From the NCBI RefSeq assembly GCF_900115095.1, contig NZ_FOVH01000016.1, forward strand, positions 1 to 64,000: DNA of 64,000 bases. Direction: 5' to 3'. The notes under the pieces were generated by a model. That model made no database searches, had not been told where the DNA came from, and was given only the letters and a program-made list of their open reading frames with translations. A program made the translations under genes and the position numbers. Below are positions 50,744 to 59,726 of the stretch, piece after piece; position 1 is the stretch's first letter, and each line of letters opens with the position of its first letter. Origin of the DNA: Actinomadura madurae (GTDB taxonomy: Bacteria; Actinomycetota; Actinomycetes; Streptosporangiales; Streptosporangiaceae).

Positions 50744-51939
50744 CCGCGGGCCTCTCTGCTCGCACTCTGCTCACGGGGCAGGCCGAGGACGCGCTCGGCG
50801 ATGATGTTGCGCTGGATCTCGTTCGACCCGGCATAGATCGTGTCGGAGCGGGAGAACAGGAACAGCCGCTGCCAGTCGTTCAGGTTGTACGGCTCCCCGT
50901 CGGCGACCATGCCCGCGGCACCGAGGACGTCCATCGCGAGCTCGCCCAGCTCCCGGTGCCAGGTGCCCCAGACGAGCTTGGAGATGGACGACTCGGGGCC
51001 GGGGGCGCCCGCGGCGACGCCCGCCATGGTTCGCACCGCGTTCAGCCGCATGATCTCCAGCCCCATATAGGCCCTGGTCAGCCGGTCGCGCAGCAGCGGA
51101 TCCTTGACGGCCCCGGTGCGCCGGGCCAGCTCCGCGACGCCCTCGAACTCGCGCCGGAACCCGACCTGCTGGCCGAGGGTCGCGACGCCGCGCTCGAACC
51201 CGAGCGTCGCCATCGCGATCTTCCATCCCTCGCCGGGCGCGCCGACGATGTTGTCGGCATCGGTCCGGGCCCCGTCGAAGAAGACCTCGTTGAACTCGGA
51301 GGTGCCGGTGAGCTGCACGATCGGCCGGATGTCGACGCCGTCCCGCTTCATGGGGACGAGCAGGTACGACAGCCCCCGGTGGCGGGACGACCCCGGCTCG
51401 GTGCGGCAGACGGCGAAGCACCAGTCGGCTTCGAGGGCCAGGGACGTCCACACCTTCTGCCCGTTGATCAGCCAGTGGTCGCCGGCGAGCTCGGCGCGGG
51501 TCTGGACGTTGGCGAGGTCCGACCCGGCGTCCGGCTCCGAGTAGCCCTGACACCACAGCTCCTCCACCGCCACGATCGGCGGGAGGAAGCGGGCGCGCTG
51601 CGCGTCGGTGCCGAAGGCGATGATCGTGGGGCCGAGCAGGTTCTCGCCGATGTGGTTGACCCGGGCCGGGCCGCCGGCCAGCGCGTACTCCTCGTGGAAG
51701 ATCACCTGCTGCTCGACGGTGGCGCCGCGCCCGCCGTGCTCCTCGGGCCAGCCGACGCACGTCCAGCCGGCCGCGGCCATGTGCCGCTCCCAGGCCAGCC
51801 GCTCCTCGAAGGCCTCGTGCTCGCGGCCGGGCCCGCCGAGCCCGCGGGCGTGCGCGAACTCGCCCGCCAGGTTGCCGCGCAGCCAGTCGCGGACCTCCGC
51901 CCGGAAGGCCCGGTCCGCCGGGGACTCGTTCTGCTCCAC
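50740..51939 (-). CDS. fadE30: Acyl-CoA dehydrogenase FadE30
   Basis: This 399-residue acyl-CoA dehydrogenase has GWTCVGWPEEHGGRGATVEQQVIFHEEYALAGGP, GYSEPDAGSDLANVQTRA, INGQKVWTSLALEADWCFAV and a C-terminus SRSDTIYAGSNEIQRNIIAERVLGLPRE. Order and form match FadE30 (Rv3560c), which oxidises the HIP-CoA propionate side chain early in C/D-ring degradation. The GTG at 51939 lies seven bases after a TAGAGT -10 element, so the mRNA is probably leaderless. It leads the transcript fadE30-ipdF-kstR2-fadA6-flavin reductase. The promoter overlaps a KstR2-type operator. Confidence 0.92.
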   Translation of the reverse strand: MEQNESPADRAFRAEVRDWLRGNLAGEFAHARGLGGPGREHEAFEERLAWERHMAAAGWTCVGWPEEHGGRGATVEQQVIFHEEYALAGGPARVNHIGENLLGPTIIAFGTDAQRARFLPPIVAVEELWCQGYSEPDAGSDLANVQTRAELAGDHWLINGQKVWTSLALEADWCFAVCRTEPGSSRHRGLSYLLVPMKRDGVDIRPIVQLTGTSEFNEVFFDGARTDADNIVGAPGEGWKIAMATLGFERGVATLGQQVGFRREFEGVAELARRTGAVKDPLLRDRLTRAYMGLEIMRLNAVRTMAGVAAGAPGPESSISKLVWGTWHRELGELAMDVLGAAGMVADGEPYNLNDWQRLFLFSRSDTIYAGSNEIQRNIIAERVLGLPREQSASREARG

Positions 51940-51946
51940 GCGGCGA

Positions 51947-51969
51947 ACTCTACCAAACAGTTGTTAGAA
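51947..51969 (-). promoter_or_regulatory. fadE30 promoter with KstR2-type operator
   Basis: A -10-like TAGAGT (51952-51947 on the minus strand) precedes the GTG at 51939 by seven bases. ACCAAACAGTTGTTAGAA at 51952-51969 (plus strand) differs by one base from the echA20 operator and sits in the spacer, where a repressor would block polymerase. The left part of the operator lies in the 24-bp gap after the GT4 gene; its right end runs into that gene's stop codon. Confidence 0.7.
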
Positions 51970-53259
51970 AGAATCTCCCCCCAGGGCGGGCTCCGCCTCC
52001 GGGGCCGGGACGCGGCGGGGCACCGCCCGTCCCGGCGCGGGCGCCTCGGCGGCCTCCTGCGCTGGGACGGGCTCCGGCGCGGTCTCCGGTCCGGCGGCCG
52101 GAAGCTCGCGGTGGAGCAGGTCGAACAGGCGGTCCCAGCGGGCGAGGACGGCGTCCGGACGGAACCGCATGACCGACGCGCGGGCCTCGGTCCCGAGCGC
52201 GCGGCGCAGCTCCGGATCCCGGATGAGGCGGTCGAGCGCGGCGGCGAACGCGGGGACGTCGCCCGGCCTGGCCAGCAGGCCGTCCCGCTCGTCCTCGATC
52301 AGGGTCCGGACGCCCGGAGCGCAGTCGAACGCGACCGTGGGCAGTCCGTAGGCCATCGCCTCCAGGACCGACATCGGGAGGCCCTCCGCCCGGGACGGCA
52401 GCGCGAGCACCGACGCCTCGACCATCGCCTCCTCGACGTCCGGCACCACCCCCCGGAACTCCACGGATCCGGACAGCCCGGCGGCCGCCGCCCGCGTGCG
52501 CAGCTCCGCCCCGTCCGGGCCGTCCCCGTAGATGTGCAGCCGCCAGCCCGGATGGCGCGCCGAGACCCGCTCCCACACCTCCAGCAGCAGATCCACGCCC
52601 TTCTCATAGGAGAGGCGCCCCACGCAGGCGACGACGGGCAGGTCGAGCGTGGGGTACACGTCCGGTGTCACGCGCAGCGGGTTGGGGATGTGGTCCACGT
52701 TGGTCATGCCGTCCCGGGCCCAGGCGTCGGCGTCCTCGGCGGTGAGCACCAGCATCCGGTCGGCGGCGGGGTAGTGCTCTTTGACCCGCCGGTACCGCGA
52801 GGACCTCCGGGTGGCCTGGTACGACTCATGGCTCATGGCCACGACGCGCAGCCCGGACGTGTCGGCCAGCCGCACCCACTCCATCGCCCACACCTGCGCC
52901 GCGATGACCACCGCCCCCGGCCGCGCGGCGGCGAACAGCTCCGACAGGCGCCCAGCGCCGCGGCGCTGGGCGGCCGACCGCCGCGCCTCCCGGACCCGGG
53001 CCGCCAGGTTGAGGCGATCTCGCGGCGTCCCCGGACGCCACGCGAGCACGGGCGAGCGCCAATCCCCGTGCAGCACCTCGACTGCGTAGGACCCGTCGCG
53101 GCCGTGGTGGTACGGCTCGCGCCCGCGGGTGATCCCGACGAGGGTGACGCGGTCGCCGCGCAGGGCCAGCAGCCGCGCCATGTGGTGCGCCCAGCGCTGG
53201 AGGCCGCCCATGTCGTCGGCGTTGTTGCACACGATGAAGACGTCACGCGGTGCGGTCAT
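51964..53259 (-). CDS. Family 4 glycosyltransferase
   Basis: This 431-residue GT-B glycosyltransferase has an N-terminal acceptor domain (MTAPRDVFIVCNNADDMGGLQRWAHHMARLLALRGDRVTLVG) and a GT4 donor domain with VACVGRLSYEKGVDLLLEVWERVSARHPGW, LHIYGDGPDGAELR, and the EX7E region SRAEGLPMSVLEAMAYGLPTVAFD. A Pro/Ala/Glu-rich tail follows. It overlaps the upstream GT2-TagF gene by 17 bases, so both probably build the same envelope polymer. Its stop codon lies inside the fadE30 operator. Confidence 0.88.
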   Translation of the reverse strand: MTAPRDVFIVCNNADDMGGLQRWAHHMARLLALRGDRVTLVGITRGREPYHHGRDGSYAVEVLHGDWRSPVLAWRPGTPRDRLNLAARVREARRSAAQRRGAGRLSELFAAARPGAVVIAAQVWAMEWVRLADTSGLRVVAMSHESYQATRRSSRYRRVKEHYPAADRMLVLTAEDADAWARDGMTNVDHIPNPLRVTPDVYPTLDLPVVACVGRLSYEKGVDLLLEVWERVSARHPGWRLHIYGDGPDGAELRTRAAAAGLSGSVEFRGVVPDVEEAMVEASVLALPSRAEGLPMSVLEAMAYGLPTVAFDCAPGVRTLIEDERDGLLARPGDVPAFAAALDRLIRDPELRRALGTEARASVMRFRPDAVLARWDRLFDLLHRELPAAGPETAPEPVPAQEAAEAPAPGRAVPRRVPAPEAEPALGGDSF

Positions 53260-56137
53260 GGCGGTCCCCCCTGTAGCCCGGCCGTGCCGCCGGGAAGTAA
53301 CGGTCCGCCACCGTCCGGGCGGCGGTGCCGCGGTCGTGCTCGCCGAAGCGCGCGGCGAACGCGCGGCGCCGCCCGGCGTGCACGGCCTCCGCCGTGTCCA
53401 GCCCGGCGAGCGCGGCGACGAGCTCGTCCTCCGTGCGGGTGATCGGCCCGGGCGCGTGCCGCTCCAGGTCGAAGTAGCCGCCGGCGCGGTCCCGCCCGCC
53501 GGGGAGGTGCAGGACGATCGGCCGGTCCAGCAGCGCGAAGTCGAACATGATCGAGGAGTGGTCGGTGATCAGCGCGTCCGCGATCAGCAGGAGCGGGGTG
53601 ACGTCGGGCACGTCGCCGACGTCCCGCATGACAGAGCGGGCGCCCGGCGGGACGTTGGCCCGGCACAGGTAGTGCGGCCGGACGAGCAGGACGTACCGCT
53701 CGCCCAGCTCCCGGGCGAACGCGTCCGGGTCGACGGGCGGGTCCAGCAGCCGGACGGGACGTCCCCGCGGCCCGGTGGCGAACGTCGGCGCGTACAGGAC
53801 GGCGCGGCGTCCGCCGTCCAGGCCGAGCGCGTCGCGCAGGGCGGCCACCTCCGCGGCCAGCTCCGGATCGTCGTCCAGACCGTTGACCAGCGGGTCGTTG
53901 CGCGGGTACCCGGCCGGGAGCAGCTCGGAGCGGACGCCGAGACCGTTGCAGAGCGTCCTGACGTCGTGCTCGGACCGCACGAGGAAGCAGTCGTAGCGCT
54001 CCACCATCCGCCGCAGCCGTGCCCGCTCCGCGGCGGGCCCGCCCTTGATGCGCGGCTGGTCCAGGCCCATGAGCTTGAACGCCGACCCGTGCCAGGTCTG
54101 GATGTAGGTGGTCTCCGGGCGCTTGCGGAGCCCGTCCGGGAAGCCCTGGTTGTCGACCCAGAACCGGGCCCGCGCGAGTGCCAGGAAGTACGCCCATGAT
54201 CCGCGCTTGACGAGCCGGGCATCGTCCGGGAACCCCTTCGGCGACGACGCGTACGACCACACGGCGGTCACCGGGCGACCGGATCTGCGCAGCTCCCGGT
54301 GGATGTACTTGGGATTGTCCGAGTAGTGCCGGCCGAGGTGGCTCTCGAAGACCGCGAGGCCCGTCTTGACGGGCAGCCGGCTCAGCACCCGGTTGAACAC
54401 GGCGATCTTGGTCTTCCGGGCGGTCAGCGTCCGCCGCACGCTGCGCCCCAGCCGCCGGCCGCGGCCCCACGACAGCCGTCCCGCCGGGGACCGGGCGGCG
54501 CGGCGCGCGGCCGCGCCGGCGAGCCGCGCCCACGGGCTCCCCGTCTCCAGGGCGAACGCCAGGTGGCCTCCCCCGGTGACGTAGGGGCGGAGCCGGTCGG
54601 CGGCGAACCTCGTCAACCGCGGCTTGACGGGCAGCGCGACCCCGCCGAGGGACGGCGATCCGCGGCCCGCGCCGAGGCGGGTGACCACCTCCTCGCCGTC
54701 CACCCGCAGGCGCAGCCGCACGTCCCACACCGGGTCGATGATCCCGATCGGCCGGATCCGCCGGTCCGGGGCGAACTCGGCCCGCCAGGCGAGCCGGTCG
54801 CCCTCGTGCCGGATCGACGCGCGGACCCGTCCCCGCGGCGCCCGGCGGCGCCGGTCGCGGAACTCCAGCGAGCCGGCCAGCTCTGCGTCCGGCGGGATCC
54901 GGCCCAGCGGGTTGAGCACGTGCCCGGCCATGAGGGCGCGCCCGCCGCGCATCTCCAGCCGCGTGAGGGTGTTCGCCGGGCGGAGGTCCTTGAGGGGACG
55001 CACGTGGAACCCGAACCCGGTGACGTCCAGGATGCGGCGGCCGAGCGCGCCGTGCGGCCGGCCCGCGCCCCAGAAGACCCGCCCGTCCCGTTCGACGAGC
55101 CGGGCGCGGAGCTCCGGCCGCTTGCCGGGGTCGTACTCGGCGGCGGCGAGCGCCCCCGCGTGATCGCCCTCCCGGACCAGGTAGGCGGCGATCGCGGGCA
55201 GCGGGTTGGCCTCCTCGAAGACCCTCGGGTCCATCTCGTCCAGGTAAGCGGCCGCCAGGTCGAGGAAGTCCGCCCGGTGGCGGGGGTCGCGGTCGCGCAG
55301 CTCACGCAGGTAGAGCACGAGGTCGTGGTTGACGAACTTGACGTCCTTGGCCCGCTGCAGCTCGTCGGCGCCGCGCAGCGCGAACAGCATGTCGATGCGC
55401 CGGTGGATCTCCAGCCGGTCGGCGAAGTTGGCCAGCTCGGCGCGCCGGTTGGAGATCGACGGCGCGGGCACCCTCTCCCGGACCAGCCATTGGTAGACGC
55501 GGTGCGGGATGAGCGCGGTCCGTCCCGCCGCCAGGTAGGCCTCGGCGGTGAACAGCAGGTCCTCGTAGTGCAGGCGCTCGACGAACCGCAGGCCGTGCTC
55601 CTCCAGGAACCCCCGCCGGTACGCCTTGTTGGTCGAGAGGGTGTCGTAGAGGAGATTCGGGTTGTCGCCCAGCGATTCGTAGACGGCGCTGCGCTGGTAA
55701 AGCCAGGGGTACCAGGGGCGGACGCGCCCCTTGGCGCCCGCGGGCAGGTCGAGGAAGATCCGGTCGCAGAGGCCGGAGACGATGTCGGCGCCGGTGTCCT
55801 CGGCGGCGGCGAGCAGGTTGAGGCAGGCGTGCCGGTCCAGCAGGTCGTCGCTGTCGAGGAACATCAGGTACCGTCCCGCCGACGCCTCGACGCCGCGGTT
55901 GCGGGGACGGCCGCAGCCACCCGAGTTGGAAGGCAGGTGGACGGCTCGCACCCGTCCCGGATGGGCCGCGGCGAGCCGGTCGGCGGCCTCCGCCGTCCCG
56001 TCGGTGCTCCCGTCGTCGACGATGACCGTCTCGACGGCGCCGAGCGACTGCGCCAGCGCCGAGGCCACCGCGTGCGGGAGCCTCTCCGCGTCGTTGTAGG
56101 CGATCACCACCACACTGACATCCGGGCGCACCCGCAT
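53243..56137 (-). CDS. GT2 glycosyltransferase fused to a TagF-like glycerophosphotransferase
   Basis: This 964-residue two-enzyme protein has an N-terminal family 2 glycosyltransferase (VSVVVIAYNDAERLPHAVASAL, VIVDDGSTDGT, YLMFLDSDDLLD; residues 1 to about 230), a middle beta-rich region, and a C-terminal CDP-glycerol glycerophosphotransferase domain (about 600-960: TYIQTWHGSAFKLMGLDQP, ELLPAGYPRNDPL, VLLVRPHYL, LIADALITDHSSIMFDFALLDRPIVLH). The C-terminal domain makes poly(glycerol phosphate) chains as in wall teichoic acid. The two activities in one chain suggest a glycosylated or branched teichoic acid. The ATG at 56137 fits AAGGGGG better than the ATG at 56143. Confidence 0.88.
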   Translation of the reverse strand: MRVRPDVSVVVIAYNDAERLPHAVASALAQSLGAVETVIVDDGSTDGTAEAADRLAAAHPGRVRAVHLPSNSGGCGRPRNRGVEASAGRYLMFLDSDDLLDRHACLNLLAAAEDTGADIVSGLCDRIFLDLPAGAKGRVRPWYPWLYQRSAVYESLGDNPNLLYDTLSTNKAYRRGFLEEHGLRFVERLHYEDLLFTAEAYLAAGRTALIPHRVYQWLVRERVPAPSISNRRAELANFADRLEIHRRIDMLFALRGADELQRAKDVKFVNHDLVLYLRELRDRDPRHRADFLDLAAAYLDEMDPRVFEEANPLPAIAAYLVREGDHAGALAAAEYDPGKRPELRARLVERDGRVFWGAGRPHGALGRRILDVTGFGFHVRPLKDLRPANTLTRLEMRGGRALMAGHVLNPLGRIPPDAELAGSLEFRDRRRRAPRGRVRASIRHEGDRLAWRAEFAPDRRIRPIGIIDPVWDVRLRLRVDGEEVVTRLGAGRGSPSLGGVALPVKPRLTRFAADRLRPYVTGGGHLAFALETGSPWARLAGAAARRAARSPAGRLSWGRGRRLGRSVRRTLTARKTKIAVFNRVLSRLPVKTGLAVFESHLGRHYSDNPKYIHRELRRSGRPVTAVWSYASSPKGFPDDARLVKRGSWAYFLALARARFWVDNQGFPDGLRKRPETTYIQTWHGSAFKLMGLDQPRIKGGPAAERARLRRMVERYDCFLVRSEHDVRTLCNGLGVRSELLPAGYPRNDPLVNGLDDDPELAAEVAALRDALGLDGGRRAVLYAPTFATGPRGRPVRLLDPPVDPDAFARELGERYVLLVRPHYLCRANVPPGARSVMRDVGDVPDVTPLLLIADALITDHSSIMFDFALLDRPIVLHLPGGRDRAGGYFDLERHAPGPITRTEDELVAALAGLDTAEAVHAGRRRAFAARFGEHDRGTAARTVADRYFPAARPGYRGDRHDRTA

Positions 56138-56250
56138 GGGCATCCCCCTTCACCGACTGCCGTGTGCCTGTGATTCCTTTCCAGGAACGCCACAGTGAGG
56201 TCCAAGGGAGATCAAAGGCTGTCAATGCGTCGTATTACCCGACGGAACGC

Positions 56251-56284
56251 CCGAAGGCGCCCGGTGGAGACCGGGCGCCTTCGG
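56251..56284 (-). terminator. 15-bp hairpin with GGAG loop after the CHAP gene
   Basis: Bases 56251-56265 are the exact reverse complement of 56270-56284, with a 4-base loop. It lies 16 bases after the stop of the leftward CHAP gene and should end that transcript. The rest of the gap up to the GT2-TagF gene (56138-56250) holds that gene's leader. Confidence 0.65.
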
Positions 56285-56300
56285 CGATGTCGCGTGGGGG

Positions 56301-57059
56301 TCAGGCGGCGTAGTCGGGGTAGCCGTAGCCCACGATCTGGGACTTCTGGCGCACCTTCTCCTGCACCGCGTTCCCGGTGTTGCCCTCGACGGTCTTGACG
56401 GTGCCGTCGCCGTTGTCCTTCACGACGAGGCCGACGTGGTCGATGCCGCCGATCCTGCCACCGGAGCCCTTGTCCCAGTCGAAGAAGACGACCGCGCCGG
56501 GCTTGGCCTTGTGGCCCCACCGGCCGGTGTCCTTGAACCAGGTGGCGTGCTTGACGGTGTAGGCGTCCCAGCCCATGTTCTGGACGCCGGTCTGGGCGCC
56601 GAGCCAGGACACGAACATGTCGCACCACTGGGCGCCGTTGTAGGCCTTGACCGAGAAGCCGCCGTCACGCTGGGCGGTGGCCTTGGCGTGCGGGGTCGAC
56701 ACGTACCACTTGTGGAACTTGGTCTGGCCGCCCTTGCCCTCGTCGATGCCGACCTGGCTCTTCGCCAGCTTGATCACCTCGGCGGGCTTGACCGCGTGCG
56801 GCGGGACCTTCCAGCCCTCGCGGCGCGCCTCGGCGGCCGACATGGTCGTGCCCTTCGCCTGGCCGGACTCGGCGGACACGGCGCCCTTCTTGGCGGACGC
56901 CGCCTGGGCGGCGGTCTCGGCGACCGCGCTGCCGTCCGCGAGGGGGGCGGCGACGCCGAGCCCGATGGCGCCGGCGAGGACCGCGCCGACGGCGACGCCG
57001 ACGGCCTTGTCCTCGGGCGTGAAACGCTTGAGGGAAAGTCGATCGAAACGACCGGTCAT
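56301..57059 (-). CDS. CHAP-domain cell-wall hydrolase under a c-di-AMP riboswitch
   Basis: This 252-residue exported protein has an N-terminal membrane/signal helix (VGVAVGAVLAGAIGLGVAAPLA, residues of about 20-41) and a CHAP cysteine amidase/endopeptidase domain (about 95-250) with C146 in NGAQWCDMFVSWLG and H208 in GIDHVGLVV. It probably cuts stem peptides in peptidoglycan. The ATG at 57059 has AAGGAG in the right place. A ydaO-type riboswitch lies in the leader, as for many actinobacterial wall hydrolases and Rpf proteins, so expression should fall or rise with c-di-AMP. A hairpin follows the gene. Confidence 0.88.
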   Translation of the reverse strand: MTGRFDRLSLKRFTPEDKAVGVAVGAVLAGAIGLGVAAPLADGSAVAETAAQAASAKKGAVSAESGQAKGTTMSAAEARREGWKVPPHAVKPAEVIKLAKSQVGIDEGKGGQTKFHKWYVSTPHAKATAQRDGGFSVKAYNGAQWCDMFVSWLGAQTGVQNMGWDAYTVKHATWFKDTGRWGHKAKPGAVVFFDWDKGSGGRIGGIDHVGLVVKDNGDGTVKTVEGNTGNAVQEKVRQKSQIVGYGYPDYAA

Positions 57060-57082
57060 GCAGGGAATCTCCTTGTCTTCCA

Positions 57083-57245
57083 TGACGCCTACCGGGTTAG
57101 CTGACGGATTCGGGCATGGAAGCAGCCCTACGGCGCGCCTCTCGGGCACGCCGATTCACCCCTGGAACCTGGGTCCCCGGCTCCGTTCCGGTCGGTCTCG
57201 ACCGGGACGGACTCGGCCTTGCACCGCGGCAGCGGTGCTCATTTC
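57083..57245 (-). ncRNA. c-di-AMP riboswitch (ydaO/yuaA type)
   Basis: On the minus strand the leader of the CHAP gene carries the conserved blocks of the ydaO/yuaA motif: GGGGACCCAGGTTCCAGGGG (near 57180-57161) followed by GTGAATCGGCG, AGGGCTGCTTCC, and the 3' block CCCGAATCCGTCAGCTAACC then CGGTAGGCGTC ending at about 57084. The aptamer ends about 25 bases before the start codon. In actinobacteria this motif commonly precedes wall hydrolases and turns them off or on with c-di-AMP. The exact 5' boundary is approximate. Confidence 0.88.
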
Positions 57246-57683
57246 TCGGATGTATCTCTGACTGATCTTGATGTGGGGGCGCGCGTCCTGTGGCGCGCAT
57301 CGCGTGCGGTTTCCGCTCCGCGATCCTCGGCCGCCTCGACGACCGGCGGCAACGCATGGGCTGCGCTGCTTGATTCGGATAGAAGGTACCAACCTGGCCA
57401 AGAAAAGCAAACCAGGCACAAAGCAGCGTCTTGCCTGCTCAAAGCCCTTCCAAGGGAGTACCAACACCGTCATGTAAGCGCGTGTTCCCGATCTTTATCG
57501 GACTGCCTCCCAGCCCTTTGCCAGAAGGGCTTACCGCGCCCTCGCAAAAGGTAAAGGAACCCCGGGACGATCTTTAGAGCGCATGGTCATCCGGCCCTCA
57601 CCGACCGTCATCGCCCCCCAGCGCCCGCCCGAGTGAGGCATAAGTCACATTAGGTGATCATCGCAGGTCGGCCGGGCCGCCGC
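57246..57683. other. Non-coding region upstream of the riboswitch
   Basis: About 440 bases without a convincing gene and with lower GC than the neighbours. It must hold the promoter of the riboswitch-CHAP transcript. A/T-rich parts near 57380-57430 and 57480-57600 are possible promoter regions, but no pair of elements stands out. GTGA-N8-TCAC at 57633-57648 is two bases too wide for a Crp site. Confidence 0.4.
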
Positions 57684-59576
57684 TCACTCCACGTACAGGG
57701 CGAAGAGCGTGGTGTCGTCCGCCGCCCGGTCGTGCTCCATCCGCGCCAGCACCTCGTCCAGCACGCGAGCGGGCTGCGTCGAGGACTCCCGCAGGATCCC
57801 GGTGAGGCGGACGATGCGCTCGTCCAGGTCCGCGTCCCTGCGCTCCACCAGCCCGTCGGTGTAGAGGAAGAGCAGGTCACCCGAGTGGAGCCCGGTCTTG
57901 ATCGTGGTGTATTCCCAGCCGGGCATGGCCCCGAGCATCGGATCGCGGACGACCTCCAGGGGCATCGCCTGGCCGTCCCGGACCAGGATCGGCGGCGGAT
58001 GCCCCGCGCAGGTCCACTCCAGGACCCGCCGCGAGGGGTCGAAATGGGCCACGATCGCGGTGCCGGTCGCGGGCGGGTCCATGTTGCCGACGAGCTCGTT
58101 CAGCCAGCCCACCAGCCGTCCCGCGGCCTCCCCGGTGCAGGCGAGGCCCAGGAGGCCGTTCCGGGTCCGCGCCATCGCCGCCGCCGCGGGCAGCCCGTGC
58201 CCGGCCGCGTCGCCGATCGCGAACATCCCCCGCCCGTCCTGCTGCGTGCGGGTCGCGAACCAGTCCCCGCCGATCCGCGCGGTGCTCTCCGCGGCCAGGC
58301 TGCGCAGCCCGGTGACCAGGCCGGGAAGCTGCTCCACCTCGTCCTCGTCGGGCAGGATCGCGCGGCGCAGCGTCACCGCCACCCGCCGCTCCTGCGCCGT
58401 CCGCGCCTGCTGCCGCAGCATCTGCCGCCGGGTCTCGGCCAGCGCCCGCTCGACCCCGCGCCGCCGGGTGATGTCCTGCGACACGATGTTGATCGAGATC
58501 GGCAGCCCCGACTCCCCGAGCACCGGCTCGGCGAACACCCACAGGTGCCGCGGCGTCCCGTCCTGGCCGATCACGCGGTGCTCGGCCTCCACCGGCTCGC
58601 GCCGCGAGAACATCGTCTGGACGGCCTCCTCCACCAGCGGGAGGTCGTCGTCCGCCACCACCTTCGGCAGGTCGTGCGGCATCGGCGGCACCTCGTCCGG
58701 CGCGAGGCCGTAGTTGGCCAGCATCTGCGGCGTCCAGTCCGCCTCGCCGGTGGCCAGGTCCCACTCGCCGAACCCGATCAGGGCGAGCCGCTCGACCCGC
58801 TCCAGCCGCCGCACGACCCGGTCCTCGGCGAAGTGGAACCGCCAGGTCACGCAGACGCCCGTCGGCACGTGGACGCACCGCGCACTCGTCCGGGACGAGC
58901 GCGACAGGCCGCGCTGCGCCGTGGTGTGCAGGAAAGAGGAACGTTCCAAGCTCTGCCCGGACTCCAGCACGTCGACGTACTCGTCGAAGAGGCCGCCGAG
59001 CGCCGCCCCCGGGTCCGTCTGCAGCAGCCGCCGCCCGGTCAGCTCCTCCGGGCCACGCCCGAACATGTCCCGGGCGACGCTGTTGAGGGAGGCGTACAGG
59101 AAGTCCACCACGTTGCCGTCCGGCCCCCGCACCGGCACCAGATGAGCGGCCGAATCGAGCGCCCCGTCGAGCACCGCCCCGGCCACCGGGTCGTCCGGCA
59201 GCGCCGCGAGGATCTCCGCGTCCCCCGCGGTGTCCTCGGCGGTCACCCGGCGCAGGACGTCCTCGGCGTCCGACAGCAGGGCCTGGCGCTCCGCCGTGCC
59301 GCCCTCGGCCCGCGGCGGGCGCCGCCCGGCCGGCACCGCGCCCACCGGACCGCCGCCGCCGTCCTTGACCAGCAGCGCCGCCGCCTCGGAGAGCTCGATG
59401 TCCAGGTCGCGGGCGAGCCAGATCAGGTGCTGCAGGGCCTCCCCCGGCGGGACGCCCAGGCGCCGCGCCAGCACGACCCGCGCCTCCGCCAGCACCGCGC
59501 GGTCGTGCGCGGCGCCCCGCAGGTCCTCCAGGTCCGCAACGTGCACCCCGGGCTGGGTGCCATCCGCTTCCGCCAA
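57684..59576 (-). CDS. PP2C/SpoIIE phosphatase with ANTAR-like and PAS domains
   Basis: This 630-residue signalling protein starts with an ANTAR-like RNA-binding unit (about 12-75: AVLAEARVVLARRLGVPPGEALQHLIWLARDLD), then a PAS region (about 118-240, FLYASLNSVARDMFGRGPEELTGRRLL) and a second PAS/PAC (about 255-370, FGEWDLATGEADWTPQMLANYG; EHRVIGQDGTPRHLWVFAEPV). The C-terminal SpoIIE phosphatase domain (about 390-630) has IGGDWFATR, FAIGDAAGHGLPAAAAMA and LFLYTDGLVERRD with metal-binding Asp residues. Such proteins dephosphorylate anti-anti-sigma factors. The start is probably the TTG at 59576, behind a G-rich site; a GTG at 59546 is possible. Confidence 0.85.
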   Translation of the reverse strand: MAEADGTQPGVHVADLEDLRGAAHDRAVLAEARVVLARRLGVPPGEALQHLIWLARDLDIELSEAAALLVKDGGGGPVGAVPAGRRPPRAEGGTAERQALLSDAEDVLRRVTAEDTAGDAEILAALPDDPVAGAVLDGALDSAAHLVPVRGPDGNVVDFLYASLNSVARDMFGRGPEELTGRRLLQTDPGAALGGLFDEYVDVLESGQSLERSSFLHTTAQRGLSRSSRTSARCVHVPTGVCVTWRFHFAEDRVVRRLERVERLALIGFGEWDLATGEADWTPQMLANYGLAPDEVPPMPHDLPKVVADDDLPLVEEAVQTMFSRREPVEAEHRVIGQDGTPRHLWVFAEPVLGESGLPISINIVSQDITRRRGVERALAETRRQMLRQQARTAQERRVAVTLRRAILPDEDEVEQLPGLVTGLRSLAAESTARIGGDWFATRTQQDGRGMFAIGDAAGHGLPAAAAMARTRNGLLGLACTGEAAGRLVGWLNELVGNMDPPATGTAIVAHFDPSRRVLEWTCAGHPPPILVRDGQAMPLEVVRDPMLGAMPGWEYTTIKTGLHSGDLLFLYTDGLVERRDADLDERIVRLTGILRESSTQPARVLDEVLARMEHDRAADDTTLFALYVE

Positions 59577-59726
59577 CCCTGCCCCCCGTTCGGCATCACT
59601 TGCCCTGGGAGAAAAAAGCTACATACGCCAGCGAAGGACTAATCGCCCAAATCCGGGTAAACAATCCAGATCTTTGCCCGGGTTTTCCCTTCGGCTCCGT
59701 CCGCTGACCATCCGCGAACGCAACCG

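Noticed and set aside
57633..57648. Crp-like site GTGA-N8-TCAC
   Set aside because: The spacing is two bases wider than the Crp consensus and it lies far from a clear promoter.
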